39,730 nt of DNA, from the NCBI GenBank assembly GCA_025456495.1, contig JALOKO010000003.1:1-39730 (forward strand). Direction: 5' to 3'. Below, piece by piece: positions 20,989 through 29,970 of this stretch (positions are counted from its first letter, which is position 1; the number at the start of each line of letters is the position of its first letter). Origin of the DNA: Bryobacterales bacterium. Its GTDB lineage: Bacteria; Acidobacteriota; Terriglobia; Bryobacterales; Bryobacteraceae. Under the pieces are notes generated by a model. That model saw nothing but the letters and a program-made list of their open reading frames with translations, was not told where the DNA came from and searched no databases. The translations under genes and the position numbers were made by a program.

Positions 20989-23900
20989 ACTTCGCCAGAT
21001 CCCCGTCCATGGCCTGCCGTAACCCCGCTAACTGCGCGTTGATGCGCGTCACGAGGTCTTCGAACACCACGTAACTCTGGTCAGTTGGGGCAAAGTCGGC
21101 ACCGCCCACAACGCCCGCCAGAGCCGCCAGTTTGTTGTTCAATTGGATGGGAAAATTCAGCGGGTCCTGCGAACTGCGGTTCTTCGTCTGGTAAAGCATC
21201 TCCTCAATGCTGGTGAGTTTTTTGATGAGCGCTTCGGCGGCCTGCACGGCGTCCTCGGCGGCCTTCTCGGTTTTGTTGCGCTTGGCGAACTCCTGCAACT
21301 GCGCGCGCAAATCTCGAATGCGCAGGATGCTTTCGTGCGTCTCAGTGAGCTTGTCGCGAATCTGCAGCAGCAAGCTGAACTGCTTTTCGAAGCCCTCAGC
21401 GCTGGTGGGGATTCGCGGATCTTTGCTGACGGTGAAGCTCTGCGTAAGCGTCTTGTCAGCCACCGTCAGCCGCACCTGATACTCGCCCGGCACGGCCTTG
21501 GGGCCGGCCAACTGCCCGCCCCACAGGATCATGCCCTTGATGCGTTTGGCGTCGGGGTAGCGAAGGTTCCATATAAAGCGGTTCCAGCCTCGTTTGGCTT
21601 CGAACTTGGCTTCCGCGTCAGCGTCCGGGTCTGGTTTTTCGTCCTTCAACTTGCTGTCGAACTTGCGGATGAGGGCGCCTTTGGCATCGAGAATCTCGAT
21701 GGTGAAGCGCTTGTCGGGCTCCGCCGCAAGCCAGTAGTGGAACACCGCGCCGTTGGGCGGATTGGCTCCAAAGGCGGCGCTGCCACCCTCGTCGTCAAAG
21801 CCGCCGCCACCCTGCATGCGATAGGCCGCTTCCGGTTTCAGCAGCGACACGCTAGCCTTAGCCTCCGCGCTGAGCGTGGCTGCCTGGCGCAGCGCGGCCA
21901 GGTCGTCCAGCACATAAAAACTGCGCCCTTGCGTGGCCACCACCAGGTCGTCCTCGCGGGCATGCACGGCAAGGTCAGTGATGGGAACAACGGGCAGGTT
22001 CAGTTGCAAAGACCCCCACGTATCGCCCTGGTTGAAGGATACGTACATGCCGGACTCAGTGCCGGCGTAGAGCACGCCGCGCGCGTTCGGATCCTCCCGC
22101 ACCACGCGGGTGAAGGCGTCATCGGCGATGCCGTTGACGATCTTCGTCCAGGTTTGCCCGTAGTCTGTGGTCCTGAAGAGATAGGGCCGGAAGTCGTCGG
22201 ACTTGTACATGGTGGCGGCTACCCAGGCCGTGGCCGGGTCGTGGGGTGAGGCATCGATGGAGTTCACCTGGATCCACTCCGGCATTTCCTTGGGCGTCAC
22301 GTTGCGCCAGCTCCTGCCGCCATCCTGCGTGAGATGGATGAGGCCGTCATCGCTGCCGGCCCAGATCACTCCCGCGCGCCGAGGCGATTCGGCCACGGTA
22401 AAGATGGTGTTGTAGTATTCCACGCCGGTGTTGTCCTTGGTGATCGGGCCACCGGTGGGACCCTGCTTGCTCTTGTCATCGCGCGTGAGGTCCGGGCTGA
22501 TAGGTGTCCAGGTTTGCCCCTCGTTGGTGGTCTTGAACAGGAGGTTCCCGGCAGTGTAGAGCACCTTGGGGTCATGAGGAGAAAACAGGATGGGGAAGTT
22601 CCATTGGAAGCGGTACTTCATGCCCTCGGCCCCATAGCCCATCGGGTTGTCGGGATAGACGGTGATGGTGCGGCTGCTTCCCAGGCGGTGGTCATAGCGC
22701 GTGAGCAGGCCGCTGTAGGAACCGGCGTAGACAATGTTGGCATCGCGCGGGTCAGGCGCAATCCAGCCGCTTTCCCCGCCGCCTACCGGCCACCAGTGCT
22801 GCTGCGTGATGCCATAGCTGGTGGTGCGGCTGGCGATGCGCACGGTGGTGTTGTCCTGCTGCGCGCCGTAGATGTTGTAGGGGAACTCGTTGTCGGTGAC
22901 CACCCGGTAGAATTGAGCCGTGGCCTGGTTCTGGGGGGTCCAACTCCTGCCGCCATTCAGGCTGACGTTGGCGCCGCCATCGTTGGCTTGCACCATGCGC
23001 TGGTTGTTGTCCGGGGCGATCCAAAGGTCGTGGTTGTCGCTGTGGGGCGTGTCGATGACGGTGTAGGTGCGGCCGCCATCGTCACTGCGATGGAACTGCA
23101 CGTTCAGAACGTAGAGGCGGTCCTTCAACTGGGGATCTGCGTAGAGGCGCGAGTAATACCAAGCGCGCTGCCGCAGGTTGCGATCTTCGCTGACGCGCGT
23201 CCACTTGACGCCCGCATCGTCTGAGCGGAAGACGCCACCCTCTTCGGCCTCCACGATGGCGTAAACGCGATTGGAATCCACCGGAGACACCGTCACGCCG
23301 ATCTTGCCCAGCACCCCCTTCGGCAGGCCGTCGTTGCGCGTGATCTCCGTCCAGGTCTCGCCCGCATCGGTAGACTTGAACAGGCCGCTGCCCGGGCCGC
23401 CGCTATCGAAGGAATAGGGTGTGCGGCGTACCTGCCACAGCGCGGCGTACAGGACACGGGGGTTGTTGGGGTCAATCACCAGGTCGATGGCCGCGGTGTC
23501 GGCATCGCGAAACAGAACCCGCTTCCAGGTTCCGCCACCGTCGGTGGACTTGTATACGCCGCGTTGCTGGTTGGGCCCGAACAGATGGCCCATGGCCGCC
23601 ACATACAGCACGTCGGCGTTGGTGGGATGGACGCGCACGCGGGAGATATGGCGGCTATCCGCCAAGCCGATTGGCGCCCAACTTTTGCCAGCATCCACGC
23701 TCTTGTACATGCCATCACCATGCGACACGTTGCCGCGCACGGGGGCTTCGCCCATGCCCAGGTACAACACATTGGCATCTGACGGGGCCACCGCGATGGC
23801 GCCCACGGATCCGGTGCGGATCCACTGGTCTGTCATGGGCGCCCAGTTCAGACCGCCATCCGTGGTCTTGTAGACGCCGCCCCCGGTAGCGCCGAAATAG

Positions 23901-24079
23901 TAGGTTTCCGGCTGAGAGGCAACTCCGGCCACGGCGGTTACGCGTCCCCCGCGATAGGGGCCGATCTGGCGGTAATGGAATCCCTCATAAGCGCCTGGCG
24001 AGACGGGCTTCTCGGCGGCGAGGGCGCAAAGCGCGAGGCATCCCACGGCGATCCAACGGGCGATCTGCATGACGGACAT
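20930..24079 (-). CDS. VPS10/sortilin-like BNR-repeat (WD40/YVTN/BNR-like propeller) exported protein, 1049 aa
   Basis: Many 'GGVYKTTDGGLNWAPM', 'GMYKSVDAGKSWAPIG', 'GLFKSTDAGETWTEIT'-type repeats; signal peptide; helical C-terminal region. Confidence 0.88.
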   Translation of the reverse strand: MSVMQIARWIAVGCLALCALAAEKPVSPGAYEGFHYRQIGPYRGGRVTAVAGVASQPETYYFGATGGGVYKTTDGGLNWAPMTDQWIRTGSVGAIAVAPSDANVLYLGMGEAPVRGNVSHGDGMYKSVDAGKSWAPIGLADSRHISRVRVHPTNADVLYVAAMGHLFGPNQQRGVYKSTDGGGTWKRVLFRDADTAAIDLVIDPNNPRVLYAALWQVRRTPYSFDSGGPGSGLFKSTDAGETWTEITRNDGLPKGVLGKIGVTVSPVDSNRVYAIVEAEEGGVFRSDDAGVKWTRVSEDRNLRQRAWYYSRLYADPQLKDRLYVLNVQFHRSDDGGRTYTVIDTPHSDNHDLWIAPDNNQRMVQANDGGANVSLNGGRSWTPQNQATAQFYRVVTDNEFPYNIYGAQQDNTTVRIASRTTSYGITQQHWWPVGGGESGWIAPDPRDANIVYAGSYSGLLTRYDHRLGSSRTITVYPDNPMGYGAEGMKYRFQWNFPILFSPHDPKVLYTAGNLLFKTTNEGQTWTPISPDLTRDDKSKQGPTGGPITKDNTGVEYYNTIFTVAESPRRAGVIWAGSDDGLIHLTQDGGRSWRNVTPKEMPEWIQVNSIDASPHDPATAWVAATMYKSDDFRPYLFRTTDYGQTWTKIVNGIADDAFTRVVREDPNARGVLYAGTESGMYVSFNQGDTWGSLQLNLPVVPITDLAVHAREDDLVVATQGRSFYVLDDLAALRQAATLSAEAKASVSLLKPEAAYRMQGGGGFDDEGGSAAFGANPPNGAVFHYWLAAEPDKRFTIEILDAKGALIRKFDSKLKDEKPDPDADAEAKFEAKRGWNRFIWNLRYPDAKRIKGMILWGGQLAGPKAVPGEYQVRLTVADKTLTQSFTVSKDPRIPTSAEGFEKQFSLLLQIRDKLTETHESILRIRDLRAQLQEFAKRNKTEKAAEDAVQAAEALIKKLTSIEEMLYQTKNRSSQDPLNFPIQLNNKLAALAGVVGGADFAPTDQSYVVFEDLVTRINAQLAGLRQAMDGDLAKFNELVRKALLPAVRPMSLN

Positions 24080-24285
24080 TGGTTACTCCCCTGGCGACCT
24101 GCGCCAACAGCGACAGCGTAACAAAGCCGGGGCGGATTCGCTTGAGGCCGGGGACGGCAGCCGGGGCCTGGGGGTGGCGGAAGCGGGGCGACAACAGCCG
24201 GAGCGGGCGGCGCCACGAGGATGCCTGCCATGCTGGCGCGATGCAGGTTGTCCACGCGCACCGCAATTGCTGCGAGAATAGCGCT

Positions 24286-25335
24286 GTGACTTGGTTGGTG
24301 ACGGTACTGCTGGTGGTTGGCGGCTTGGTGGCTGGAGCCCTGCTGTTGCTTTGCGCCGGGCTTGCGTACCAGGCTTTGGGGGAAAGGCGAGACGCGCGCC
24401 GACTTCCGCCTCCCGGTACAGTGGTGACCGTGCTGGGCCAGCCTCTGCATTACCACGAAGCGGGCAATGGAGAGCCCACGGTGGTGCTGGAGGCGGGCAT
24501 CAGCGCCTCAAGCTTAAGTTGGGCGCGCGTGATGCCACGGCTCGCCCCCCATGCACGAGTGATTGCCTATGACCGGGGCGGGTTGGCGTGGAGCGGTGCG
24601 GCGGGCCATGCGCGCGTGGCCTCCCGGTTGGTGGAGGAACTGCACGCGTTGCTGGAGGTCGCATCAGTGCGCGGCCCGGTGCTGCTGGTGGGCCATTCCT
24701 ATGGCGGTTTGCTGGCCTTGCTCTTCGCGTGCCGCTATCGGGAGCGCGTGGCTGGCGTGGTGTTGGTGGACTCCGTTCCGCGCGTCGATTGGAGGCCCCT
24801 TCAGCCGGCGCAACAATTGCGCTTGAATCATGGAATCCGACTGGCGCTGCGGGGCGCGCTGCTGGCGAAGCTTGGCGTTGTGCGACTGGCGCTGGCGCTG
24901 ATGATGGGCGGTGCGCGCCGTTTCCCTCGCGCTATCGCCAAGGCCAGCAGCGGTCGCGCCACGTCCGCCATTGAGCGGCTGATTGGCGAAGTACGGAAGT
25001 TGCCCGAAGAACTGTGGCCCGCTGTCCGCGCGCACTGGTGCGTCCCCAAGACCTTTCTGTCGATGGCCTCGCACTTTGAAAACCTCCCTGAAAGCGTCGA
25101 GGAGTATTCGCGCGAGGCCTTTCCTCCGCACGTGCCGCTGACGGTGCTGTCGGCAGAGTCAGCCCACGCGGAGGCCATTGAAGAGCACGCGGCGGATAGC
25201 CGGATGTCCTTGGTGGGGACACACCGTGTGGTGCCGGGCAGCGGCCATTGGATTCACCTGGACCAGCCGGATGCGGTGGTGGATGCCGTGTTGGAGATGC
25301 TGGATTTCTTGCGCTCGCTGGAGCGCACCGCCTGA
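24286..25335 (+). CDS. Alpha/beta hydrolase with N-terminal membrane anchor
   Basis: GTG start at 24286 (VTWLVTVLLVVGGLVAGALLLLCAGL). 'VVLEAGISASSLSWARVMPRL', 'VIAYDRGGLAWSG', 'LLVGHSYGGLLALLFA', 'GSGHWIHLDQPD'. Confidence 0.85.
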   Translation: MTWLVTVLLVVGGLVAGALLLLCAGLAYQALGERRDARRLPPPGTVVTVLGQPLHYHEAGNGEPTVVLEAGISASSLSWARVMPRLAPHARVIAYDRGGLAWSGAAGHARVASRLVEELHALLEVASVRGPVLLVGHSYGGLLALLFACRYRERVAGVVLVDSVPRVDWRPLQPAQQLRLNHGIRLALRGALLAKLGVVRLALALMMGGARRFPRAIAKASSGRATSAIERLIGEVRKLPEELWPAVRAHWCVPKTFLSMASHFENLPESVEEYSREAFPPHVPLTVLSAESAHAEAIEEHAADSRMSLVGTHRVVPGSGHWIHLDQPDAVVDAVLEMLDFLRSLERTA

Positions 25336-25475
25336 CGGCCGGGGGCGGTGGGGACGTTGGCGTCGCGCAAACCAGGCTGATCTGCATCGGATCCTCCGCC
25401 AACCTGCCACTCGTGCCCACTTATCTTGCCTTTGTGTGTCCGGTGTGTTAACTTGGGAAGGTTGGACAAACGTCA

Positions 25476-25552
25476 GGGGACGTAGTTCAGTTGGTTAGAA
25501 CGCCTGCCTGTCACGCAGGAGGCCGCGGGTTCGAGCCCCGTCGTCCCCGCCA
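25476..25552 (+). tRNA. tRNA-Asp (anticodon GTC), CCA encoded
   Basis: GGGGACG acceptor pairs CGTCCCC; TAGTTCAGTTGGTTAGA D-arm; CCTGCCTGTCACGCAGG anticodon arm; GCGGGTTCGAGCCCCGT T-arm; CCA at 25550-25552. Confidence 0.98.
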
Positions 25553-25599
25553 ACATCCCGCCCGTTTTTTGTTTCCATTGACATTTCTGAAAACCCCGG

Positions 25600-25621
25600 C
25601 ACAATAGAAAGAACTATTGTG
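25600..25621. promoter_or_regulatory. Perfect inverted repeat (8-6-8), candidate operator upstream of the RraA-like gene
   Basis: CACAATAG-AAAGAA-CTATTGTG. TTGACA at 25578-25583 with 16-nt spacing to CACAAT, so the IR would overlap the -10 and start site. Confidence 0.65.
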
Positions 25622-25638
25622 TTTTCAAACGTGTACCC

Positions 25639-26379
25639 ATGAGACAGCGTCCTTACTTGCTCTCGATCCCCTTGTTACTGCTGATTGTGCTGTTTTTTGG
25701 CCTGGCGGCCAGCAATCGCCCTCCGGAAGAGCCGCTGGTGGCTGGCTTTCGGGGTGTGACCGTGGCCTCAGTCGCCGATGCCGTTGACCAGGTTGCGGGG
25801 CAGCGCGGCTTCCTGGAACACGAGTTCCGGCCGATGGTGGAGGGCGTGGTGGTGGGTCGTGCGCGGACCGCGCTGGTGAGGCCAGCCAAGCCTGAGAACG
25901 CAACTCCGGTGCTGGCGACCAAGCACTCCATTGAAATGATCGACAGCGCGCAGCCCGGGGAAGTGGGCGTGATTGTGATGGAGAACGGCCTGAACGTGGC
26001 CGCCATCGGGGGATTGATGGCCACCGCGGCCAAGGCGCGCGACATGGCGGGGATGGTGATTGACGGGGGCGTGCGCGATGTGGCGGAAATCCGCCGCCTA
26101 GGCCTGCCCGTGTACGCCCGCAGTGTGACGCCAGCCACGGCCGTGGGCCGCTACGCCAGTGTGATGAAGGACGAACCGGTTTGGTGCGGGGGCGTTCTGG
26201 TACACCCGGGCGACATTATTGTCGCCAGCGAGGATGGCGTGGTGGTAGTGCCCAAGCAACACGCCGAAGCGGTGCTGAAGCTGGCCTTGGAAATCGACGA
26301 CCGGGAAAGCCGCATGGTGCCCGTCATCCAGCAACTGCGCTCACTGGGCGAAGCCGTCAAGAAGTTCAACCGCATCTAG
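25639..26379 (+). CDS. RraA-family protein with N-terminal hydrophobic anchor/signal
   Basis: 'MRQRPYLLSIPLLLLIVLFFGLAASN' leader; 'GGLMATAAKARDMAGMVIDGGVRDVAEIRRLGLPVYAR', 'VHPGDIIVASEDGVVVVPKQHA'. Confidence 0.85.
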   Translation: MRQRPYLLSIPLLLLIVLFFGLAASNRPPEEPLVAGFRGVTVASVADAVDQVAGQRGFLEHEFRPMVEGVVVGRARTALVRPAKPENATPVLATKHSIEMIDSAQPGEVGVIVMENGLNVAAIGGLMATAAKARDMAGMVIDGGVRDVAEIRRLGLPVYARSVTPATAVGRYASVMKDEPVWCGGVLVHPGDIIVASEDGVVVVPKQHAEAVLKLALEIDDRESRMVPVIQQLRSLGEAVKKFNRI

Positions 26380-26488
26380 CAGCCGCAACCGGGCCGCTGC
26401 GCAGCAGATCTTCCACCGTATCCTTGCTCTTGTCCACCCGCCGTCTCTTGGCGCGTTTTCTCACTGGACTTTACGGTCTGAAAATGAT

Positions 26489-26514
26489 GTAATGCGGGCG
26501 AGCGTTCGCATTAC
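26489..26514. promoter_or_regulatory. Perfect inverted repeat (8-10-8) upstream of the corrinoid cassette, candidate operator
   Basis: GTAATGCG-GGCGAGCGTT-CGCATTAC. Confidence 0.55.
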
Positions 26515-26646
26515 TTCCGCTCTGGCGCCGACGGCGGTAGCCTCGTCCGCAACGTGATCGACAATGTGGGGGGGGCTGACGCGAACGCGAGACATCGTCG
26601 CCATGATCGATGCCGTTCACGAGTTCCATGGAAGGAGCTAGCCCCG

Positions 26647-27294
26647 ATGCCGGACCTGAACCAGTTGTACGCTGCAGTTGTCGAAGGGGACCAGAAGCTT
26701 GCCATCGCTGTCACCGAAGAGGCGATTGCGGCTGGCATTCCGGCAATGGACCTCATCAATGGCTACATGATTCCGGCCATGGACGAAGTGGGCAGGCGTT
26801 ATGAATGCGAGGATTACTTCGTACCTGAACTCTTGTTGTCCGCCCGGGCAATGAAGGGCTCGCTTTCCCTGCTGCGACCACTGCTGGCGGCGCAAGGGGC
26901 AGAGCCCGTGGCGCGCGTGGCAATCGGTACGGTGAAGGGCGACCTGCACGATATCGGCAAGAACCTGGTGGCGTCCATGCTGGAGGGTGGTGGGTTTGAG
27001 GTGTACGACCTGGGCGCGGACGTGCCGCCGGAGCGCTTCATTCAGGCCATTCGAGAGCAGCGGGTTTCCATCATCTGCCTGTCCGCGTTGCTGACGGTTA
27101 CCATGCCATCCATGCGCACTACGATTGAAGCCTTGCGGGAGGCGGGTGTGCGCGACGAAGTGAAGATTCTGGTGGGTGGGGCTCCGGTGACGCAGCAGTT
27201 TGCTGACCAGATTGGCGCCGATGGCTACGGCGCGACGGCGAGCGTGGCGGTGGCGTTGGCGCGTCAGGCGGCGGGCGTTGCCGCGCATCACTAG
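26647..27294 (+). CDS. Corrinoid (B12-binding) methyltransferase protein, MtbC/MttC-like
   Basis: Start refined to ATG 26647 (GGAAGGAG upstream). B12-binding motif 'VKGDLHDIGKNLVASMLEGGGFEVYDLGADVPPE', 'LSALLTVTMPSM', 'VGGAPVTQQFADQIGADGYG'; N-terminal helical cap. Confidence 0.93.
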   Translation: MPDLNQLYAAVVEGDQKLAIAVTEEAIAAGIPAMDLINGYMIPAMDEVGRRYECEDYFVPELLLSARAMKGSLSLLRPLLAAQGAEPVARVAIGTVKGDLHDIGKNLVASMLEGGGFEVYDLGADVPPERFIQAIREQRVSIICLSALLTVTMPSMRTTIEALREAGVRDEVKILVGGAPVTQQFADQIGADGYGATASVAVALARQAAGVAAHH

Positions 27295-27314
27295 ACGGGT
27301 AAGGGGGGCGCGGA

Positions 27315-28202
27315 ATGACCACGATTGGGGAAATGTTGGCCCAGGGGCCCCTGTTGACGGATGGCGCCTGGGGCACCCAGTTGCAGGCTAACGGGTTGGC
27401 GATGGGGGATTGCCCGGATGTCTGGAACCTGACGCATCCGGATGCCGTGCGCGCGGTAGCGGCTGCCTACGTGGACGCGGGCAGTCGCGTAGTGCTTACC
27501 AACACCTTTCGTGCCAATGCCATCGCGCTGGGTGACTACGGACATGCCGATGATCTGGTGCGCGTCAACCAACATGGCGTGATGCTGAGCCGCGAGGCGG
27601 CTGCGGGCAAGGCCTACGTGTTCGCCTCAATCGGACCCAGCGGGAAGCTACTGGTGATGGGCGATGTTTCGAGGGATGACCTGCGGCGGGTGTTCGCCCA
27701 GCAGGCGGAAGCCCTGGCCGGCGCTGCACCGGATGCGCTGTTGCTGGAAACCTTCAGCGACCTGGACGAGGCGCTAATTGCCTTGGATGCGGCGAAGAGC
27801 ACGGGACTGCCCGTGGTGGTGAGCTTTGCCTTCGACAGCGGGAAGCAGCGCGACCGCACCATGACCGGGTTACGCCCGGAGGACGCCGCCCGCGTCATGC
27901 AGGAAGCAGGAGCCGATGCCGTGGGCGCAAACTGCGGCAACGGCATGGAGGCGTTTCCCGCGGTTTGCGCGCGCATGCGCACCGCGTCGACGCTTCCCCT
28001 CTGGATGAAGGCCAACGCGGGAATGCCGCAGATGGTGGACGGCCGCGCGGTGTATGTGGAGGAAGCAGTGTCGTTTGCGGCCCATCTGCCCGGGCTGTTG
28101 CAAGCTGGCGCCTCGTTCGTAGGTGGTTGCTGCGGCACCTCGCCGGCTTTTGTGGCTGCTCTGGCGGCTGTTTGGCGGGAGGGCGCATGCGTGTCCGCTT
28201 AG
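27315..28202 (+). CDS. Homocysteine S-methyltransferase family protein
   Basis: 'LLTDGAWGTQLQANGL', 'LTNTFRANAIAL', zinc-ligand signatures 'GANCGNG' and 'FVGGCCGTSPAFV'. Confidence 0.92.
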   Translation: MTTIGEMLAQGPLLTDGAWGTQLQANGLAMGDCPDVWNLTHPDAVRAVAAAYVDAGSRVVLTNTFRANAIALGDYGHADDLVRVNQHGVMLSREAAAGKAYVFASIGPSGKLLVMGDVSRDDLRRVFAQQAEALAGAAPDALLLETFSDLDEALIALDAAKSTGLPVVVSFAFDSGKQRDRTMTGLRPEDAARVMQEAGADAVGANCGNGMEAFPAVCARMRTASTLPLWMKANAGMPQMVDGRAVYVEEAVSFAAHLPGLLQAGASFVGGCCGTSPAFVAALAAVWREGACVSA

Positions 28203-28963
28203 TGGCTTGCGAGGTGTTGTGTCGAGAGTTGAGCGCGTGTCTTGCGGAAGGTCAGTTGGTGGTGGATCCTGAGTTCCTGCCGAAGGGCCTGCACGACGAC
28301 GGGGGACCTGCCATGCGGGCGCGACTGCAGCAGTTGATTGACCAGACCGATCCCACGCGCTACCAGGCGGTCCTGCTGGGTTATGCGCTGTGCGGAACGG
28401 GGACGGCGGGGCTGGTGGCGCGCGAGATTCCCGTGGTCATTCCCCGTGCGCACGATTGCATTGCGCTGCTTCTGGGCAGTCGCGCCGCCCATGACGCGCA
28501 GATGGCGGTGGATCCTGGAACCTTCTTCCGTTCGCCGGGATGGGTGGAGCGCGGCGCGGACTTGCTGCAATTGAGCCGCAGGGCGGAACAGGAGGGGCAT
28601 ACGCTGGAGGACCTCATCCGGCGCTACGGCGAGGACAACGGGCGCTATCTGTTTGACGAGTTTCATCGCTACCGCGCCAGGTATTCGCGCCTGGTCTACA
28701 TCGATACAGGGGTTGCCGGCGGGCGGGGCTTGCAAGCGTGGGCGCGCGATGAGGCGTCGCGTAACGGATGGCGCTTTGAAACTGTCGAGGGCAACCAGGG
28801 ATGGTTCCGAAAGCTGCTGGAAGGAAGCTGGGACGACGACTTCGTCGTGTTGCGTCCGGGCGAGCAAAGCGTACACACCTACGATGACGACATCCTGCGC
28901 GCTGAGCCCGGACAGCGGCCCCAGCCACAGTTGGTTCCGCCCGCAAAGGAGGCATCGGCATGA
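28187..28963 (+). CDS. DUF1638-family protein
   Basis: Start refined to ATG 28187. 'VLLGYALCGTGTAGLVAREIPVVIPRAHDCIALLLGS', 'YIDTGVAGGRGLQAWARDEASRNGWRFETVEGNQGWFRKLLEG'. 16-nt overlap with previous gene. Confidence 0.8.
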   Translation: MRVRLVACEVLCRELSACLAEGQLVVDPEFLPKGLHDDGGPAMRARLQQLIDQTDPTRYQAVLLGYALCGTGTAGLVAREIPVVIPRAHDCIALLLGSRAAHDAQMAVDPGTFFRSPGWVERGADLLQLSRRAEQEGHTLEDLIRRYGEDNGRYLFDEFHRYRARYSRLVYIDTGVAGGRGLQAWARDEASRNGWRFETVEGNQGWFRKLLEGSWDDDFVVLRPGEQSVHTYDDDILRAEPGQRPQPQLVPPAKEASA

Positions 28964-29970
28964 CCGGCAAACAGCGTATTCTGGCCACACTGGAAGGACT
29001 ATCCCGCGATCATCTCCCCCTGATGCCCATCACGATGATGTTCGCCGCCGATACCGCGGGTGTGCGCTACGGAGAGTATGCGCGCGACTATCGGGTGCTG
29101 GCGGAAGCGCAACTGCGCACCGCGGAAAAGTACGGCTTCGATTATGTGTCGGCGATTTCTGACCCCGCGCGCGAGGCGGCTGACCTGGGCGCGGCCATCG
29201 AGTACTTCGATGATCAACCACCGGCCATTATCGAGGAGCGGGCGCTGCTGCTGGACAAATCCAGGTTGGGGTTGCTGGCGCTGCCGGACCATAGCCAGTG
29301 CGGGCGCATGCAGGATCGGCTGTTGGCGGTGGAGGCGCTGGCTTCCCGAGTGGGAGAGGATCTGCTGGTGGAAGGCTGGGTGGAGGGCCCTTGCGCGATG
29401 GCCTCTGACCTGCGGGGCATCAACAACCTGATGCTGGATTTCCACGACGATCCGGACTTCGTCCGTGACCTCTTCGCGTTCGTGATTGCCATGGAGGTGG
29501 ATTTCGCCAAGGCGCAGATTGCCGCGGGGGCGGGAATCATCGGCATCGGTGACGCAGCGGCATCCCTGGTTGGCCCGCGCATTTACCAGAGCTTCGTGCT
29601 TGCCGGCGAGCAGCAGATGATCCGTGAGATTCATGCGGCGGGGGCCAAGGCACGCCTGCACATCTGTGGCAACACGCGCCGCATCTTGACCGGCATGGGG
29701 CAAACCGGCGCCGACATGATCGATCTGGATTCCCCCTCCCCGGTGGCTGAGGCGCGCGCGGCCATGAGCGCTTCGCAGCCCTTGCTGGGCAATCTGGATC
29801 CGGTGCGCACGCTGCGCGACGGGAGTCCGGAGTCCGTGACCAGCGCCATCGCCCAATGCCATGTCGAAGCAGGCGAGGCCTTCCTGGTGGGCGCCGGCTG
29901 TGAGATTGCCCGGGGTACGCCAGAGGCTAACGTGTTCGCAATGGCGCGCTACGCGGCATCCCATGCCTGA
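28960..29970 (+). CDS. Uroporphyrinogen decarboxylase-family methyltransferase (MtaA/MtbA/CmuA/MtvB-like)
   Basis: 'MTGKQRILATLEGLSRDHLPLMPI', 'EGPCAMASDLRG', zinc-type 'ARLHICGNTRRIL', 'LLGNLDPVRTLRDG', 'FLVGAGCEIARGTPEANV'. Confidence 0.88.
   Translation: MTGKQRILATLEGLSRDHLPLMPITMMFAADTAGVRYGEYARDYRVLAEAQLRTAEKYGFDYVSAISDPAREAADLGAAIEYFDDQPPAIIEERALLLDKSRLGLLALPDHSQCGRMQDRLLAVEALASRVGEDLLVEGWVEGPCAMASDLRGINNLMLDFHDDPDFVRDLFAFVIAMEVDFAKAQIAAGAGIIGIGDAAASLVGPRIYQSFVLAGEQQMIREIHAAGAKARLHICGNTRRILTGMGQTGADMIDLDSPSPVAEARAAMSASQPLLGNLDPVRTLRDGSPESVTSAIAQCHVEAGEAFLVGAGCEIARGTPEANVFAMARYAASHA

Noticed and set aside
21143-24281. Several plus-strand ORFs (368 aa, 296 aa, 156 aa and others) within the VPS10-like gene
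   Set aside because: Shadow ORFs antisense to a convincing repeat-rich BNR protein.
25549-25571. Intrinsic terminator after tRNA-Asp at the T6 run
   Set aside because: No convincing GC-rich hairpin immediately precedes the T-tract; the only good stem (25600-25621) is better explained as an operator, though it could have both roles.
26380-26646. Cobalamin or SAM/SAH riboswitch upstream of the corrinoid cassette
   Set aside because: The conserved core blocks of these riboswitches could not be recognised by eye; only a short inverted repeat is present.
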